A stretch of 64,000 nucleotides of DNA from Hyphomicrobiales bacterium. GTDB lineage: Bacteria > Pseudomonadota > Alphaproteobacteria > Rhizobiales > Rhizobiaceae. The notes under the pieces are model-generated. The model saw only the letters and a list, made by a program, of their open reading frames with translations, was not told where the DNA came from and searched no databases. Below, in pieces: positions 32,437 through 41,127 of the stretch (positions are counted from its first letter, which is position 1; each line of letters starts with the position of its first letter). A program made the position numbers and the translations under genes. The stretch spans positions 1 through 64,000 of the forward strand of contig UBMI01000002.1 of the NCBI GenBank assembly GCA_900466475.1. The letters are read 5' to 3'.

Positions 32437-33732
32437 ATGGTCTCTGCTGTACTTGCTTCAACCCTTGCCCGGCGAAACATCCACTATGGATGGGTTGTCG
32501 TCGCAGCCACCTTCCTGACCATGCTGGTAACCGCCGGCGCAATGGGGGCGCCGGGCGTGCTCATCAAGCCGCTGCAGAACGAGTTCGGCTGGGAAACTTC
32601 GCAGATTTCCTCCGCACTCGCCATCCGCCTGATCCTCTTCGGCCTGATGGGACCGTTTGCCGCCGCCTTCATGAATTATTTCGGTGTCCGCAAGGTCATT
32701 GTCTTCGCCCTTGCCTTGATCGGCGCGGGCTTCGTCGGCTCGCTGTTCATGACCAAGCTCTGGCATCTGCTGGCGCTCTGGGGCATCGTCGTCGGCTTCG
32801 GAACCGGGCTGACTGCCATGGTGCTGGCAGCCACGGTTTCCACCCGCTGGTTCGTCAAGCATCGCGGCCTTGTCGTCGGCATGCTCTCGGCAAGCTCGGC
32901 GACCGGCCAGCTCGTCTTCCTGCCGCTGATGGCGGAATTGACCGAACGCTACGGCTGGCGCGCCACGGTCTTCTTCGTCTGCGCGATGATCATGGTTGCT
33001 GCTCTTCTCGTGCTACTTTTCATGCGTGACCGCCCCTCGGACGTAAATCTGCCCTCGGTCGGCGAAACTCAGGTGACGCCGCCCCCGGCCCGCGGCACAC
33101 TCGCCGCCGCGCTTGCAACGCCGATCACCGTTCTCAGGGAAATCTCGACGACTTCGACCTTCTGGATCCTGTTTGCCACCTTCTTCATCTGCGGTCTCAG
33201 CACCAACGGCCTGATCCAGACGCATTTCGTGACACTTTGCGGTGACTACGGCATCATGCCGGTCGCAGCCGCCAGTGTCCTAGCCGTCATGGGCATCTTC
33301 GATTTCTTCGGCACGATCGGCTCCGGCTGGCTTTCCGACCGCTTCGACAATCGCTGGCTGCTCTTCTGGTATTACGGCTTGCGCGGCCTCTCGCTGCTCT
33401 TCCTGCCCTTCAGCGATTTCTCGTTCTACGGCCTGTCGATATTCGCCGTCTTCTATGGCCTGGACTGGATCGCCACGGTGCCGCCGACCGTCAAGATTGC
33501 CGCTGACCGCTTCGGCCGTGAAAAAGCCGGTCTCGTCTTCGGCTGGGTCTTCGCCGGCCACCAGCTTGGCGCTGCAACCGCTGCTTACGGCGCCGGCCTG
33601 TCGCGTACGGCGCTGGAAAGCTACCTGCCGGCATTCTTCATTGCCGGTGCCTTCTGTCTGCTCGCCTCGGTTCTGGCGATCACGCTGAAGAAATCGGGCC
33701 TAACCGGCGCAAGCGCAACGGTGGCCCACTAA
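32437..33732 (+). CDS. MFS transporter
   Basis: A 431-residue major facilitator with 12 predicted membrane segments, resembling the monocarboxylate/oxalate-formate (OFA-like) group: the N-terminal IHYGWVVVAATFLTML segment and the LPLMAELTERYGWRATVF loop are typical. A cytoplasmic loop lies near residues 195-225. Substrate is unknown; small carboxylates or a toxic compound are possible given control by the divergent TetR. I start at the ATG at 32437; a TTG two codons earlier has no better ribosome site. Confidence 0.88.
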   Translation: MVSAVLASTLARRNIHYGWVVVAATFLTMLVTAGAMGAPGVLIKPLQNEFGWETSQISSALAIRLILFGLMGPFAAAFMNYFGVRKVIVFALALIGAGFVGSLFMTKLWHLLALWGIVVGFGTGLTAMVLAATVSTRWFVKHRGLVVGMLSASSATGQLVFLPLMAELTERYGWRATVFFVCAMIMVAALLVLLFMRDRPSDVNLPSVGETQVTPPPARGTLAAALATPITVLREISTTSTFWILFATFFICGLSTNGLIQTHFVTLCGDYGIMPVAAASVLAVMGIFDFFGTIGSGWLSDRFDNRWLLFWYYGLRGLSLLFLPFSDFSFYGLSIFAVFYGLDWIATVPPTVKIAADRFGREKAGLVFGWVFAGHQLGAATAAYGAGLSRTALESYLPAFFIAGAFCLLASVLAITLKKSGLTGASATVAH

Positions 33733-33817
33733 ACACAAAATTCGAAGCGGCTAAACTTCGCCCGCCGTCTTGCACGCGCGGGCGAACGCATGTTAGACAG
33801 CCGCCTCGTATTTCGCT

Positions 33818-33902
33818 GCCCCATTGGCGGAATTGGTAGACGCGCTCGACTCAAAATCGAGTTTCGAAAGAAGTGCTGGTTCGACCCCGGCATGGGGCAC
33901 CA
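33818..33902 (+). tRNA. tRNA-Leu(CAA)
   Basis: Cloverleaf of 85 bases including an encoded CCA end. Acceptor GCCCCAT pairs with ATGGGGC; the anticodon stem CTCGA/TCGAG (33845-33849, 33857-33861) encloses loop CTCAAAA with anticodon CAA at 33852-33854, reading UUG. A long variable arm (class II) and GGTTCGACCCC T-arm confirm leucine identity. No integrated element borders its 3' end. Confidence 0.96.
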
Positions 33903-33933
33903 AATATCTCTAAATATCAGATCTAGTATGTTT

Positions 33934-33955
33934 GCCCCGCCCTGAAGGGCGAGGC
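33934..33955 (+). terminator. possible hairpin after tRNA-Leu
   Basis: GCCCCGCCC and GGGCGAGGC can pair with one mismatch around a TGAA loop, about 30 bases after the tRNA. There is no T run, so it is at best a processing or weak termination signal. Confidence 0.3.
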
Positions 33956-34012
33956 ACCATCCATGGCCGACGATGCTGAAGTGCGACAAAGTGCAGGACC
34001 TCAGCCGGCTGC

Positions 34013-34315
34013 TTAGTCACACCGTCTGACCGTTTTTGTCACCGTTCCTTCGTCAGTCTCGCGGGTCACGCTGCGCGTGTAGCAGCGGTCACGGTCCCGA
34101 TCGCGATAACGATCACGTTCGCGCACCGCGCCGAACGTAATGCCGCGATCACTGATGGTAACGCCGGGTCGGACCCGGTCTCGGTCACGGTCGTAACGAT
34201 CATAACCGTCATAGGCGCGCTCGCGTGTGACTGTAACGCTGCCTGCCATCGCAGGCGCCGCAGCCGAGCCCAGGGCAAGGGCAGCGATTGCGCAGTTGAT
34301 GATGATCTTTCGCAT
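34013..34315 (-). CDS. unknown small secreted Arg/Asp/Tyr-rich protein
   Basis: A 100-residue product of unknown family. A clear signal peptide (about 1-24, ending APAMA-G) precedes a mature part of about 76 residues built around repeated YDRYDRDRDR and DRYRDRDRDR runs, then CYTRSVTRETDEGTVTKTVRRCD with two cysteines that could form a disulfide. The start at 34315 is supported by AGGAGA a few bases upstream; a longer frame adds 20 unlikely residues. The C-terminal ETDEGTVTKTVRRC pattern is one I associate with small rhizobial periplasmic proteins, but no function is known. Confidence 0.7.
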   Translation of the reverse strand: MRKIIINCAIAALALGSAAAPAMAGSVTVTRERAYDGYDRYDRDRDRVRPGVTISDRGITFGAVRERDRYRDRDRDRCYTRSVTRETDEGTVTKTVRRCD

Positions 34316-34473
34316 ATCTCTTCTCCTCGTCTTCATGCATAGGCAACGACCCAGGAGCTTCGTGGTTCCGCCCAAAAAGGCAGCCCTTTAAGCCAATTCT
34401 ATTCAAATCAACTCTTTAACTTTGCCGACGCTTCGTCCTAAAGTGCCGGCCTTGCGGCATTTTGAGAGGGCTG

Positions 34474-36216
34474 ATGCACCAGGAAACGGGACTCATTGCG
34501 ACGGTAGCCATAAGCTTCGTCTTTGCAGTAATTCTTGGCTACGGCGCGGACAGGTTGAGGCTGCCGCCACTGGTCGGCTATCTTGCCGCCGGGGTCGTCA
34601 TGGGGCCTTTTACGCCGGGCTTCGTTGCCGATACCGAGCTTGCGAGCCAGCTTGCCGAAATGGGCGTGATCCTGCTGATGTTCGGCGTCGGCCTTCATTT
34701 CTCGGCATCCGATCTTCTTGCCGTGCGCGGCATCGCAATACCCGGCGCCATTGGCCAGATTCTCCTTGCCACCCTGCTCGGCATCGGCCTCGGAGAACTC
34801 TGGGGCTGGAGCCTCGGCGCCGGCATCGTCTTCGGCCTCAGCCTTTCGGTTGCCAGTACCGTCGTACTTCTGAAGGCGCTGGAAGAACGCAACCTTGTCA
34901 ACACCGCCGGTGGGCGTGTTGCCGTCGGCTGGCTGATCGTCGAGGATCTTGCAATGGTGCTGGCGCTCGTGCTTCTGCCGGCGCTGGCCGAGCTTTTGGG
35001 TGGCCATGCGGGTGAAGCCTGGCACGGCCTCGACCTGCCTCTCTGGGCCACGATCGCGCTGACCTTGCTGAAGGTCGCAGCTTTTGCCGCCATGGCGATC
35101 TTCCTCGGCCCGCGTATCGTGCCCTGGCTTCTGACGCTGATTGCCCGCACCGGCTCGCGTGAGCTTTTTACTCTTGCGGTGCTTGCCATCGCACTTGGCA
35201 TCGCCTTTGGCTCGGCGGCGATCTTTGGCGTTTCCTTCGCGCTCGGCGCCTTCTTTGCCGGCGTGGTCATGAGCGAATCCCATCTCAGCCATCGAGCAGC
35301 AGCCGATTCCCTGCCGTTGCAGAACGCTTTCTCGGTGTTGTTCTTCGTCTCGGTCGGCATGCTCTTCGATCCATCGATCATCGTGAAGCAGCCGCTTGCC
35401 GTCGTCAGTGCCTTGGCGCTGATTATCATCGGCAAGGCGATTATCGCCTTCGGCATCGTAACTTTCTTGCGCTATCCGATCGGTATGGGCCTGACGGCCG
35501 CCGGTGGCCTTGCTCAGATCGGCGAATTCTCATTCATCCTCGCTGGACTCGGTGTCTCCCTCGGTCTGTTGCCGCATGAGGGGCAGGATCTGATCCTCGC
35601 TGCAGCGATCCTCTCCATCACCCTTAATCCGCTGGTCATCTTCGTAGCGGAAAACCTGAACCGCCATATCAAGACGAAATGGCCGCGTGTCTACGACACG
35701 TACGGCCGCAAGAATCAGGACACTCTCAGCCGCGAACTCGAGAAGATCCGTGCAATCGGCGAGGAGCGTGAACGCCAGCACCATCTGCGCATCCAGCAAC
35801 TGATCGACACTTTCCCGCTCTTTTCAGAGGTCAACGAGGATGCACTGGAGGAACTGCTGCTGCTCTTCCAGGCCAGACTTGCTCCACCCGGTGAACGTGT
35901 GATCCGACGCGGCGACCGCGGCGACAGCATGTATTTCATTTCTTCCGGCGCAGTCGAAGTGAGGCTGGCAAGCGGCTCGGTTCGCCTGGAGCCCGGCGCC
36001 TTCTTCGGTGAAATGGCGCTACTCAGCGGCGGTCGCCGTACGGCTGACGTCATCGCTGTCGATTTCTGCCAATTCGAAGTGCTGGAGCGCCGCGATTTCA
36101 ACATGTTCATGTCGCGTCATCCGAACCTCCGTGCCATCGTCAGCGAAATGGCCCAGAAGCGCACCGAAATGAACGTCATGCGCCAGCAGTGGGAAAAATC
36201 CATGGACCTGTCGTAA
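34474..36216 (+). CDS. CPA2-type cation/proton antiporter with cyclic-nucleotide-type domain
   Basis: A 580-residue inner-membrane antiporter of the KefB/YbaL family. About 12 to 13 membrane segments run to residue 385; the conserved LLMFGVGLHFS and SLSVASTVVLLKALEE blocks with the ion-site region are present. The usual C-terminal NAD-binding RCK (TrkA-N) domain is missing; instead, after a charged coiled stretch, there is a cyclic-nucleotide-binding domain (about 450-560: PPGERVIRRGDRGDSMYF and FFGEMALLSGGRRTADV). The start at 34474 follows GAGAGGG. It presumably exchanges K+ or Na+ for protons under nucleotide or other ligand control. Confidence 0.88.
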   Translation: MHQETGLIATVAISFVFAVILGYGADRLRLPPLVGYLAAGVVMGPFTPGFVADTELASQLAEMGVILLMFGVGLHFSASDLLAVRGIAIPGAIGQILLATLLGIGLGELWGWSLGAGIVFGLSLSVASTVVLLKALEERNLVNTAGGRVAVGWLIVEDLAMVLALVLLPALAELLGGHAGEAWHGLDLPLWATIALTLLKVAAFAAMAIFLGPRIVPWLLTLIARTGSRELFTLAVLAIALGIAFGSAAIFGVSFALGAFFAGVVMSESHLSHRAAADSLPLQNAFSVLFFVSVGMLFDPSIIVKQPLAVVSALALIIIGKAIIAFGIVTFLRYPIGMGLTAAGGLAQIGEFSFILAGLGVSLGLLPHEGQDLILAAAILSITLNPLVIFVAENLNRHIKTKWPRVYDTYGRKNQDTLSRELEKIRAIGEERERQHHLRIQQLIDTFPLFSEVNEDALEELLLLFQARLAPPGERVIRRGDRGDSMYFISSGAVEVRLASGSVRLEPGAFFGEMALLSGGRRTADVIAVDFCQFEVLERRDFNMFMSRHPNLRAIVSEMAQKRTEMNVMRQQWEKSMDLS

Positions 36217-36249
36217 GCGGTCCGGCGGCTAGTCGTTGCCAAACCCCTG

Positions 36250-36552
36250 TCACGCTGTCGTAGTGCTATCCAGCGCCGGCCAGTACAGGTCTGAATCGAA
36301 ATCAGCTGGAATATGATCGAGACGGCACATTGCCTCGGCAGCATATTCGATCTGCATGGCGAGGTATCTGAGTGATGACGGCATCGGCACACCAATGGCA
36401 AATTCCATGACCCGTGACCGGTGATATCCGCTGGCACCGAGACGCCGCTCGGCTTCGCGGCGAACATCCTCATGTTCCGGCCGGCGGTGCTCCGCTTCCT
36501 TGTTCCATTCTTTGGCGGCGCTGAGCCCGCCGTCTATGACCTTCAATTTCAT
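36250..36552 (-). CDS. unknown 100-residue cytoplasmic protein
   Basis: I do not recognise this family. The product is soluble, with no signal or membrane segment, a KLKVIDGGLS opening, a charged middle (EAEHRRPEHEDVRREAERR) and a conserved-looking centre ASGYHRSRVMEFAIG. The ribosome site is weak. It faces the antiporter gene with 33 bases between and is divergent from the YqaA gene. The codon use looks like its neighbours. It could be a Rhizobiaceae-specific small protein. Confidence 0.5.
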   Translation of the reverse strand: MKLKVIDGGLSAAKEWNKEAEHRRPEHEDVRREAERRLGASGYHRSRVMEFAIGVPMPSSLRYLAMQIEYAAEAMCRLDHIPADFDSDLYWPALDSTTTA

Positions 36553-36748
36553 GAGATGCCGTCAGTATTTCGATCTGCCGGTAGCTTGCCGCAGATTCGC
36601 CCCCTTGCCATCCTGCTAAATCTTGGGAGGGGGACCAGATCGATCACGAAAATTTTCAACGCGAACGTCGTCAAGCCGAAGACCAAGCATTTACAGCGTC
36701 ACGATCGCCCCCTAATGCTTTGTGCGTCGCAACAAGGAAAGGAAACGG

Positions 36749-37339
36749 ATGCTCCGCAGACTTTACGACTGGACCATGTCTCTGGCCTCGAAGAAATCGG
36801 CCGAAGTCTGGCTCGCCGTCATCGCCTTCGTCGAAAGCTCCGTCTTTCTGGTTCCCGCGGACGTGCTCTTCCTGCCGATGGCGCTTGCCAAGCCCGAACG
36901 CTCCTATCGCTACGCGATCGTCGCTACCATCGCATCGGTGCTGGGCGGAATCGCCGGCTGGGCGCTCGGCTATTATGCCTACGAGGCTGTCGCGCGCCCG
37001 GTGCTGGAATTCTATGGAAAGCTCGATCAATTCGAGCAGATGAAGTCCTACGTCACCTACGAGACGATCCTCCTGCTTCTCGTCACATCGGGTCTGGCGC
37101 ACCTGCCGCCAATCAAGATCGTCACGATTCTATCCGGCGTCATCCACGTCAGCCTGCCGCTCTTCATCGTTTCGGCAATCATCGCCCGCGGCGCCCGCTT
37201 CCTCTTCCTTGCCTGGCTGCTGCGCCGTTATGGCGAGCCGATCCGCCACTTCATCGAGAAGCGCCTCGGCCAGATCGTCGGCGTCGGCGCGGCGGTCGTG
37301 ATCGTGCTATATCTAGCCTACAGATATTTTGCCCACTGA
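36749..37339 (+). CDS. YqaA family membrane protein (DedA/SNARE-associated)
   Basis: A 196-residue inner-membrane protein of the YqaA branch of the DedA/VTT superfamily, some of whose members act as lipid carrier flippases or in membrane homeostasis. Visible features are the re-entrant EVWLAVIAFVESSVFLVPAD loop (about 20-40), several further segments, and the glycine-rich motif G-x-I-A-G-W-x-L-G-Y-Y. The ATG at 36749 follows AAGGAAAGGAAA. It overlaps nothing and is 22 bases before dsbB, with which it is probably co-transcribed. Confidence 0.87.
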   Translation: MLRRLYDWTMSLASKKSAEVWLAVIAFVESSVFLVPADVLFLPMALAKPERSYRYAIVATIASVLGGIAGWALGYYAYEAVARPVLEFYGKLDQFEQMKSYVTYETILLLLVTSGLAHLPPIKIVTILSGVIHVSLPLFIVSAIIARGARFLFLAWLLRRYGEPIRHFIEKRLGQIVGVGAAVVIVLYLAYRYFAH

Positions 37340-37361
37340 GCCAACTTCGCGGAGTTCCGCC

Positions 37362-37877
37362 ATGAATGCCCCCACCTCGCCGCTTGCCCGCCCGGGCTTC
37401 ACCCTCTCGCTGCTGCTCGCCATTGCCATGGCAGTGGTCGTCGGCACGGCGCTCGGCTTCCAGTATATCGGCGGCTATATTCCCTGTGCGCTCTGCCTGC
37501 TGCAGCGCCAGCCCTACTATTATGGCATTCCAATCGCTGTAGTCGGCGCTGTTGCGGCTCTCGTCGGCCTGCCGAACTGGATGACGCGCGCCATCATCCT
37601 CGCCGTCGGCATCCTCATGCTGGTGGGCGCCGGAATGGGCGTCTATCACGCCGGCGTCGAGTGGCATTTCTGGCCCGGTCCAGCCACCTGCTCGACCACG
37701 GCCAGCAGCATGACCACCAATGCCGGCGATCTCCTGGGCGAACTGAATACGATCAAGGGCCCGTCCTGCACGGATGCAGCGCTGCGGGTCCTGGGCTTGT
37801 CCTTCGCCGGCTGGAATGTGATCGCAAGCCTGGTCCTCGCAGCCTTCGCCTTCTGGAGCGTGAAGAAGACTGCATAG
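37362..37877 (+). CDS. disulfide bond formation protein DsbB
   Basis: Inner-membrane quinone-linked oxidase that reoxidises a periplasmic DsbA-type thioredoxin. The 171-residue protein has four membrane segments, the first cysteine pair C42-A-L-C45 in the PCALCLLQRQ context, and a second loop pair C110 and C136. This is the compact DsbB of alphaproteobacteria. The start at 37362 has GGAG seven bases upstream. It follows the YqaA gene closely and faces the HNH gene. Confidence 0.9.
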   Translation: MNAPTSPLARPGFTLSLLLAIAMAVVVGTALGFQYIGGYIPCALCLLQRQPYYYGIPIAVVGAVAALVGLPNWMTRAIILAVGILMLVGAGMGVYHAGVEWHFWPGPATCSTTASSMTTNAGDLLGELNTIKGPSCTDAALRVLGLSFAGWNVIASLVLAAFAFWSVKKTA

Positions 37878-37886
37878 TCGGCTCGA

Positions 37887-38444
37887 TCAGGGCTGCAGCT
37901 CGGTGTCCCAGTAGAGGTAGTCGAGCCAGCTGTCATGCAGGTAGTTCGGCGGGAAGAGCCGACCGTTATTGTGCAGGTCCTGCACGGTCGGCTGATAAGG
38001 CTTTTGCGCCGGGAGCATGCCAGCCTGCTTCGGAAGCTTGCTGCCCTTGCGCAAATTGCAGGGAGAACAGGCCGCCACGACATTCTCCCAGGTTGTCTCG
38101 CCGCCGTGAGCGCGCGGGATGACATGGTCGAAAGTCAGATCGTCGTGAGCGCCGCAATACTGGCACTCGAACCTGTCGCGCAGGAAGACGTTGAAGCGGG
38201 TGAAGGCGGGATTGCGGGACGGCTGAACGTAAGTCTTCAGGCACACGACACTCGGCAACCGCATCGAGAAGCTCGGTGAGGAAACCTCATGCTCATATTC
38301 TGCGATAATGTTCACACGGTCGAGAAATACCGCCTTGATCGCGTCCTGCCAGGACCAGAGCGACAAGGGGTAATAACTCAGCGGCCGGTAGTCAGCGTTC
38401 AGGACGAGCGCTGGCAGGGCCTGTGGTGAGACTGCAATCGTCAA
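37887..38444 (-). CDS. HNH endonuclease family protein
   Basis: A 185-residue protein with a C-terminal HNH nuclease domain: zinc knuckle CQYC (about 94-97), the catalytic DHVIPRAHGG segment, TTWENVVAACSPCN with the second zinc pair, and LRKGSK. The N-terminal half (VLNADYRPLSYYPLSLWSWQDAIKAVFLDR) is typical of a widespread housekeeping HNH family found singly in chromosomes, not of restriction or toxin systems. The role is not known. It is convergent with dsbB and begins about 110 bases after the AlkA gene stop. Confidence 0.88.
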   Translation of the reverse strand: MTIAVSPQALPALVLNADYRPLSYYPLSLWSWQDAIKAVFLDRVNIIAEYEHEVSSPSFSMRLPSVVCLKTYVQPSRNPAFTRFNVFLRDRFECQYCGAHDDLTFDHVIPRAHGGETTWENVVAACSPCNLRKGSKLPKQAGMLPAQKPYQPTVQDLHNNGRLFPPNYLHDSWLDYLYWDTELQP

Positions 38445-38556
38445 GGAGCCCTCCTGGATCGATTCGGCATCTGCACTTGTATATTAGGCCGGTTGTTACA
38501 GGATTGTGAAGTCCAATAAATTCAGGGGATAAAGGCAAATTGAGGGAGGGTGTCTG

Positions 38557-39228
38557 TCAGGCGACCGGCAGCACGTCCCGACGCATTTTTGCAGCGTAAT
38601 AAGCCCAGAAAAGCCGGGCTGCGACCGAACGCCATGGCGACCAGATTTCCGCAAGCCCTGCAAGGACTTTGGCTTGCGGGCGTTCAGCGAGACCGAATGC
38701 CGCAGCGACCGCCGCCTGAAGCGCCACGTCGCCGGATGGAAATACATCCACATGGCCGCCGCAGAACATCAGATAGACCTCCGCCGTCCATGGCCCGATT
38801 CCCTTCTGAGCCGTCAGTTCTGCGAGCGCTTCGCCGGGCGGTTTTTGGATCATGGCCTCCAGATTGATTCGTCCGGAAGCAACCGCTTGCGCAATCCGCG
38901 TCAGTGTATCGGCCTTGGCGCGCGAGAGACCGAACTCACGCCAGGCATCGGGATGAAGCAATATGTAAGATTGCGCGCTCAGCATTCCGCTCTCTGGCTG
39001 CATCCGCCGCCAGATCGCCTCGGCGCTCGCCCGCGATACCATCTGCGAAACGATGATATGGGCAAGGCCGGCAAATCCTGGCTCGCGCAGCCTGAGCGGA
39101 ACGGGGCCCGCCTCCCTGGCGATTGCCAATAGCCGCGGATCGAGAACAAAGAGAGCGGCAAGCCCCTCCTCAATATCCTTTTCATTGCTGATGACCCGCA
39201 CCTTGCCTCGCGATCGCTTCAAATCCAT
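38557..39228 (-). CDS. DNA-3-methyladenine glycosylase II (AlkA-like)
   Basis: Base-excision repair glycosylase of the HhH-GPD superfamily that removes alkylated purines. The 223-residue form has the helix-hairpin-helix LTAQKGIGPWTAE at about 138-150 and the catalytic aspartate D167 in PSGDVALQ. It lacks the N-terminal TBP-like domain of Escherichia coli AlkA, as many alphaproteobacterial versions do. Start is uncertain: 39228 (used), or ATG 39243 or GTG 39249, which would overlap the divergent gluQRS start. Confidence 0.88.
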   Translation of the reverse strand: MDLKRSRGKVRVISNEKDIEEGLAALFVLDPRLLAIAREAGPVPLRLREPGFAGLAHIIVSQMVSRASAEAIWRRMQPESGMLSAQSYILLHPDAWREFGLSRAKADTLTRIAQAVASGRINLEAMIQKPPGEALAELTAQKGIGPWTAEVYLMFCGGHVDVFPSGDVALQAAVAAAFGLAERPQAKVLAGLAEIWSPWRSVAARLFWAYYAAKMRRDVLPVA

Positions 39229-39241
39229 GCGAGAAGAAAGC

Positions 39242-40123
39242 ATGATCACGACTCCGCGTCAAAAGCCCGTGTTCCGTTTCGCTCCAAGCCCCAACGGGCC
39301 GCTGCATCTCGGTCACGCGCTGTCGGCTTTCCTGAACAACGACATGGCCAGGGCCGCAGACGGTCGGCTGCTGCTGCGTATCGAAGACATAGACCTCACC
39401 CGCTGCACACCGGAATTCGAGGCCGGCATATTCGCCGATCTCAAGTGGCTGGGCATTGAATGGGAACAGCCGGTCCGTCGCCAGCAGGAACATTTTTCCG
39501 ATTACCAGGCAGCCCTTCATTCGCTGATCGAACGCGGGCTGGTCTATCCCTCCTTACTGACGCGCGGTGAGGTCAAGGCACGCGTTACCGCCTATGAGCG
39601 GATGGGCGAGCCCTGGCCGCGCGATCCGGATGGCACGCCGCACTATCCAGCCGACGATCGTGACCGCAGCGAGGAAGAACGCGACGCGATGCTGGGCTCA
39701 GGTCTCAGACATGCATGGCGGCTGAACATGAGCAGGGCGTTGGATCTGATCGGTGAACCGCTGTTCTGGATGGAGACAGGCGATGAGCGTAAGGGCGAAA
39801 TCCCGGCCGAGCCCGTCGCCTGGGGCGACGTCGTTCTCTCACGCTCGGACGCGCCCTCGAGCTATCATCTCTCCGTCGTCATCGACGATGCGCTGCAGGG
39901 CGTGACCCACGTCGTGCGCGGCCTCGACCTCTTCCACGCCACCTCGGTGCACCGGCTGCTGCAGGAGCTGCTCGACCTGCCGCAGCCCGTCTATCACCAT
40001 CACCGTCTCATCGTGGATGCAGAGGGCCGCAAACTTTCCAAGCGTGAAGGCGATACCGGCCTTGCGGAACTGCGTGCCAGGGGGCTGTCAGCCGCCGATA
40101 TTCGCAGTCTTGTCGGGCTTTGA
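39242..40123 (+). CDS. gluQRS: glutamyl-Q tRNA(Asp) synthetase
   Basis: Truncated glutamyl-tRNA synthetase paralogue that attaches glutamate to the queuosine base of tRNA-Asp. The 293-residue product has the catalytic core only: the HIGH-like motif H22-L-G-H in PNGPLHLGHALSAF and the KMSKS-like KLSKREGD near 262, and no anticodon-binding domain, which defines the family. The four cysteines of the zinc site seen in some members are not obvious. The ATG at 39242 has GAAGAAAG upstream. Both ends are squeezed: its start is back-to-back with alkA and its 3' end overlaps the YihY gene by 36 bases. Confidence 0.93.
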   Translation: MITTPRQKPVFRFAPSPNGPLHLGHALSAFLNNDMARAADGRLLLRIEDIDLTRCTPEFEAGIFADLKWLGIEWEQPVRRQQEHFSDYQAALHSLIERGLVYPSLLTRGEVKARVTAYERMGEPWPRDPDGTPHYPADDRDRSEEERDAMLGSGLRHAWRLNMSRALDLIGEPLFWMETGDERKGEIPAEPVAWGDVVLSRSDAPSSYHLSVVIDDALQGVTHVVRGLDLFHATSVHRLLQELLDLPQPVYHHHRLIVDAEGRKLSKREGDTGLAELRARGLSAADIRSLVGL

Positions 40124-41059
40124 ATCGGCGGCGTGGTCACGTCCGACCACCGAGAAGGTTCGCGAGAAATTGCGCAACACCCGGAACTTCATGAGCGCCG
40201 CATTGATCTCCGCGCCGACGATGAAGATGACACCCACCATATAGAGAAAGATCAGCACGATCATGACGGACGCCAGACCGGCATAGGTGGCCGTGTAGTT
40301 GGCGAAGGTCGCAAGATAATAGGCAAAGATCAGCGCACCGATGAGCCAGAATATCAAGGTCAGGAAGACGCCCGGGACGACGTCGAAAACGCGACGCTTG
40401 CCGGAGGGCAGCCAGAGGTGAACGACGAGCAGGGCAATCGTCAGCATGACGAGCGTGCCGTAGATGCGCCAGCTGAAGACAATTTCGAGTGTGTCGACGA
40501 TGGCGGGCAGCCATTGGCGGATGGTGACGGGAAGCCATTCGAGCGAGTCGTTGTGCAGCAGCCAGTCGCGGGCATAATCAAGACCGACAGGGACTGCCAC
40601 GAGCAGAATGCTGATGACCGCAAAGATGATCACGGCGATGAGGACATAACCGAGGCTCGCAAGGCGGGTGAAGTACCAAGGGCGCGTCTCCTGCACGCGA
40701 TAGGCGCGATTGAGCGAGATCCTGAGTGCCTCGACACCGTTCGAGGCGAAATAGGCAGCTGCAAGCACGGAGATGGTCAGCAGCCCGCCGCGCGGGATCG
40801 TCAAGACCTCCACCACCTGGTCGGCCAGCGGCTTGGCGATCGCTTCAGGCCACGTATCGAAGATCAGATGGATGGCCGTGGTGGAAAACTGGTCGGCACC
40901 AAGAAAATTGGCAAGCGCCGTACCGAAGATCAGGAAGGGAAAGACTGCAAGCAGGGTGGAAAGCGCCACATGGCTTGCCATTGCGAAGCCATCGTCCTCG
41001 ATAAGGTGGCAGATGGCGTCGTACACCACATCGTAGAACGTGCGCAGGAATTTCGGCAT
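40088..41059 (-). CDS. YihY/BrkB family membrane protein
   Basis: A 323-residue inner-membrane protein with about six segments of the YihY/virulence factor BrkB family (once, wrongly, thought to be RNase BN). The ATHVALSTLLAVFPFLIF-like segment near 25-45, the SNGVEALRISLNRAYRV motif near 115-130 and the VPGVFLTLIFWL block are family hallmarks. Function is unknown. ATG at 41059 follows GGGAAGCAGA. Its 3' end overlaps gluQRS on the opposite strand by 36 bases. Confidence 0.88.
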   Translation of the reverse strand: MPKFLRTFYDVVYDAICHLIEDDGFAMASHVALSTLLAVFPFLIFGTALANFLGADQFSTTAIHLIFDTWPEAIAKPLADQVVEVLTIPRGGLLTISVLAAAYFASNGVEALRISLNRAYRVQETRPWYFTRLASLGYVLIAVIIFAVISILLVAVPVGLDYARDWLLHNDSLEWLPVTIRQWLPAIVDTLEIVFSWRIYGTLVMLTIALLVVHLWLPSGKRRVFDVVPGVFLTLIFWLIGALIFAYYLATFANYTATYAGLASVMIVLIFLYMVGVIFIVGAEINAALMKFRVLRNFSRTFSVVGRDHAADSKPDKTANIGG

Positions 41060-41127
41060 TCTGCTTCCCAATTGTATCCTTTCCGCGAATATGGGAAACG
41101 AGTCCCATTTTGTACAGGAATCATTGA

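Noticed and set aside
33729-33989. An 86-codon minus-strand frame across the tRNA-Leu gene
   Set aside because: It covers the entire tRNA in antisense and has no ribosome site.
37887-38444. HNH protein as part of a defence or toxin system
   Set aside because: No methyltransferase, helicase or immunity partner is adjacent; neighbours are DsbB and AlkA, and the sequence fits a common housekeeping HNH family.
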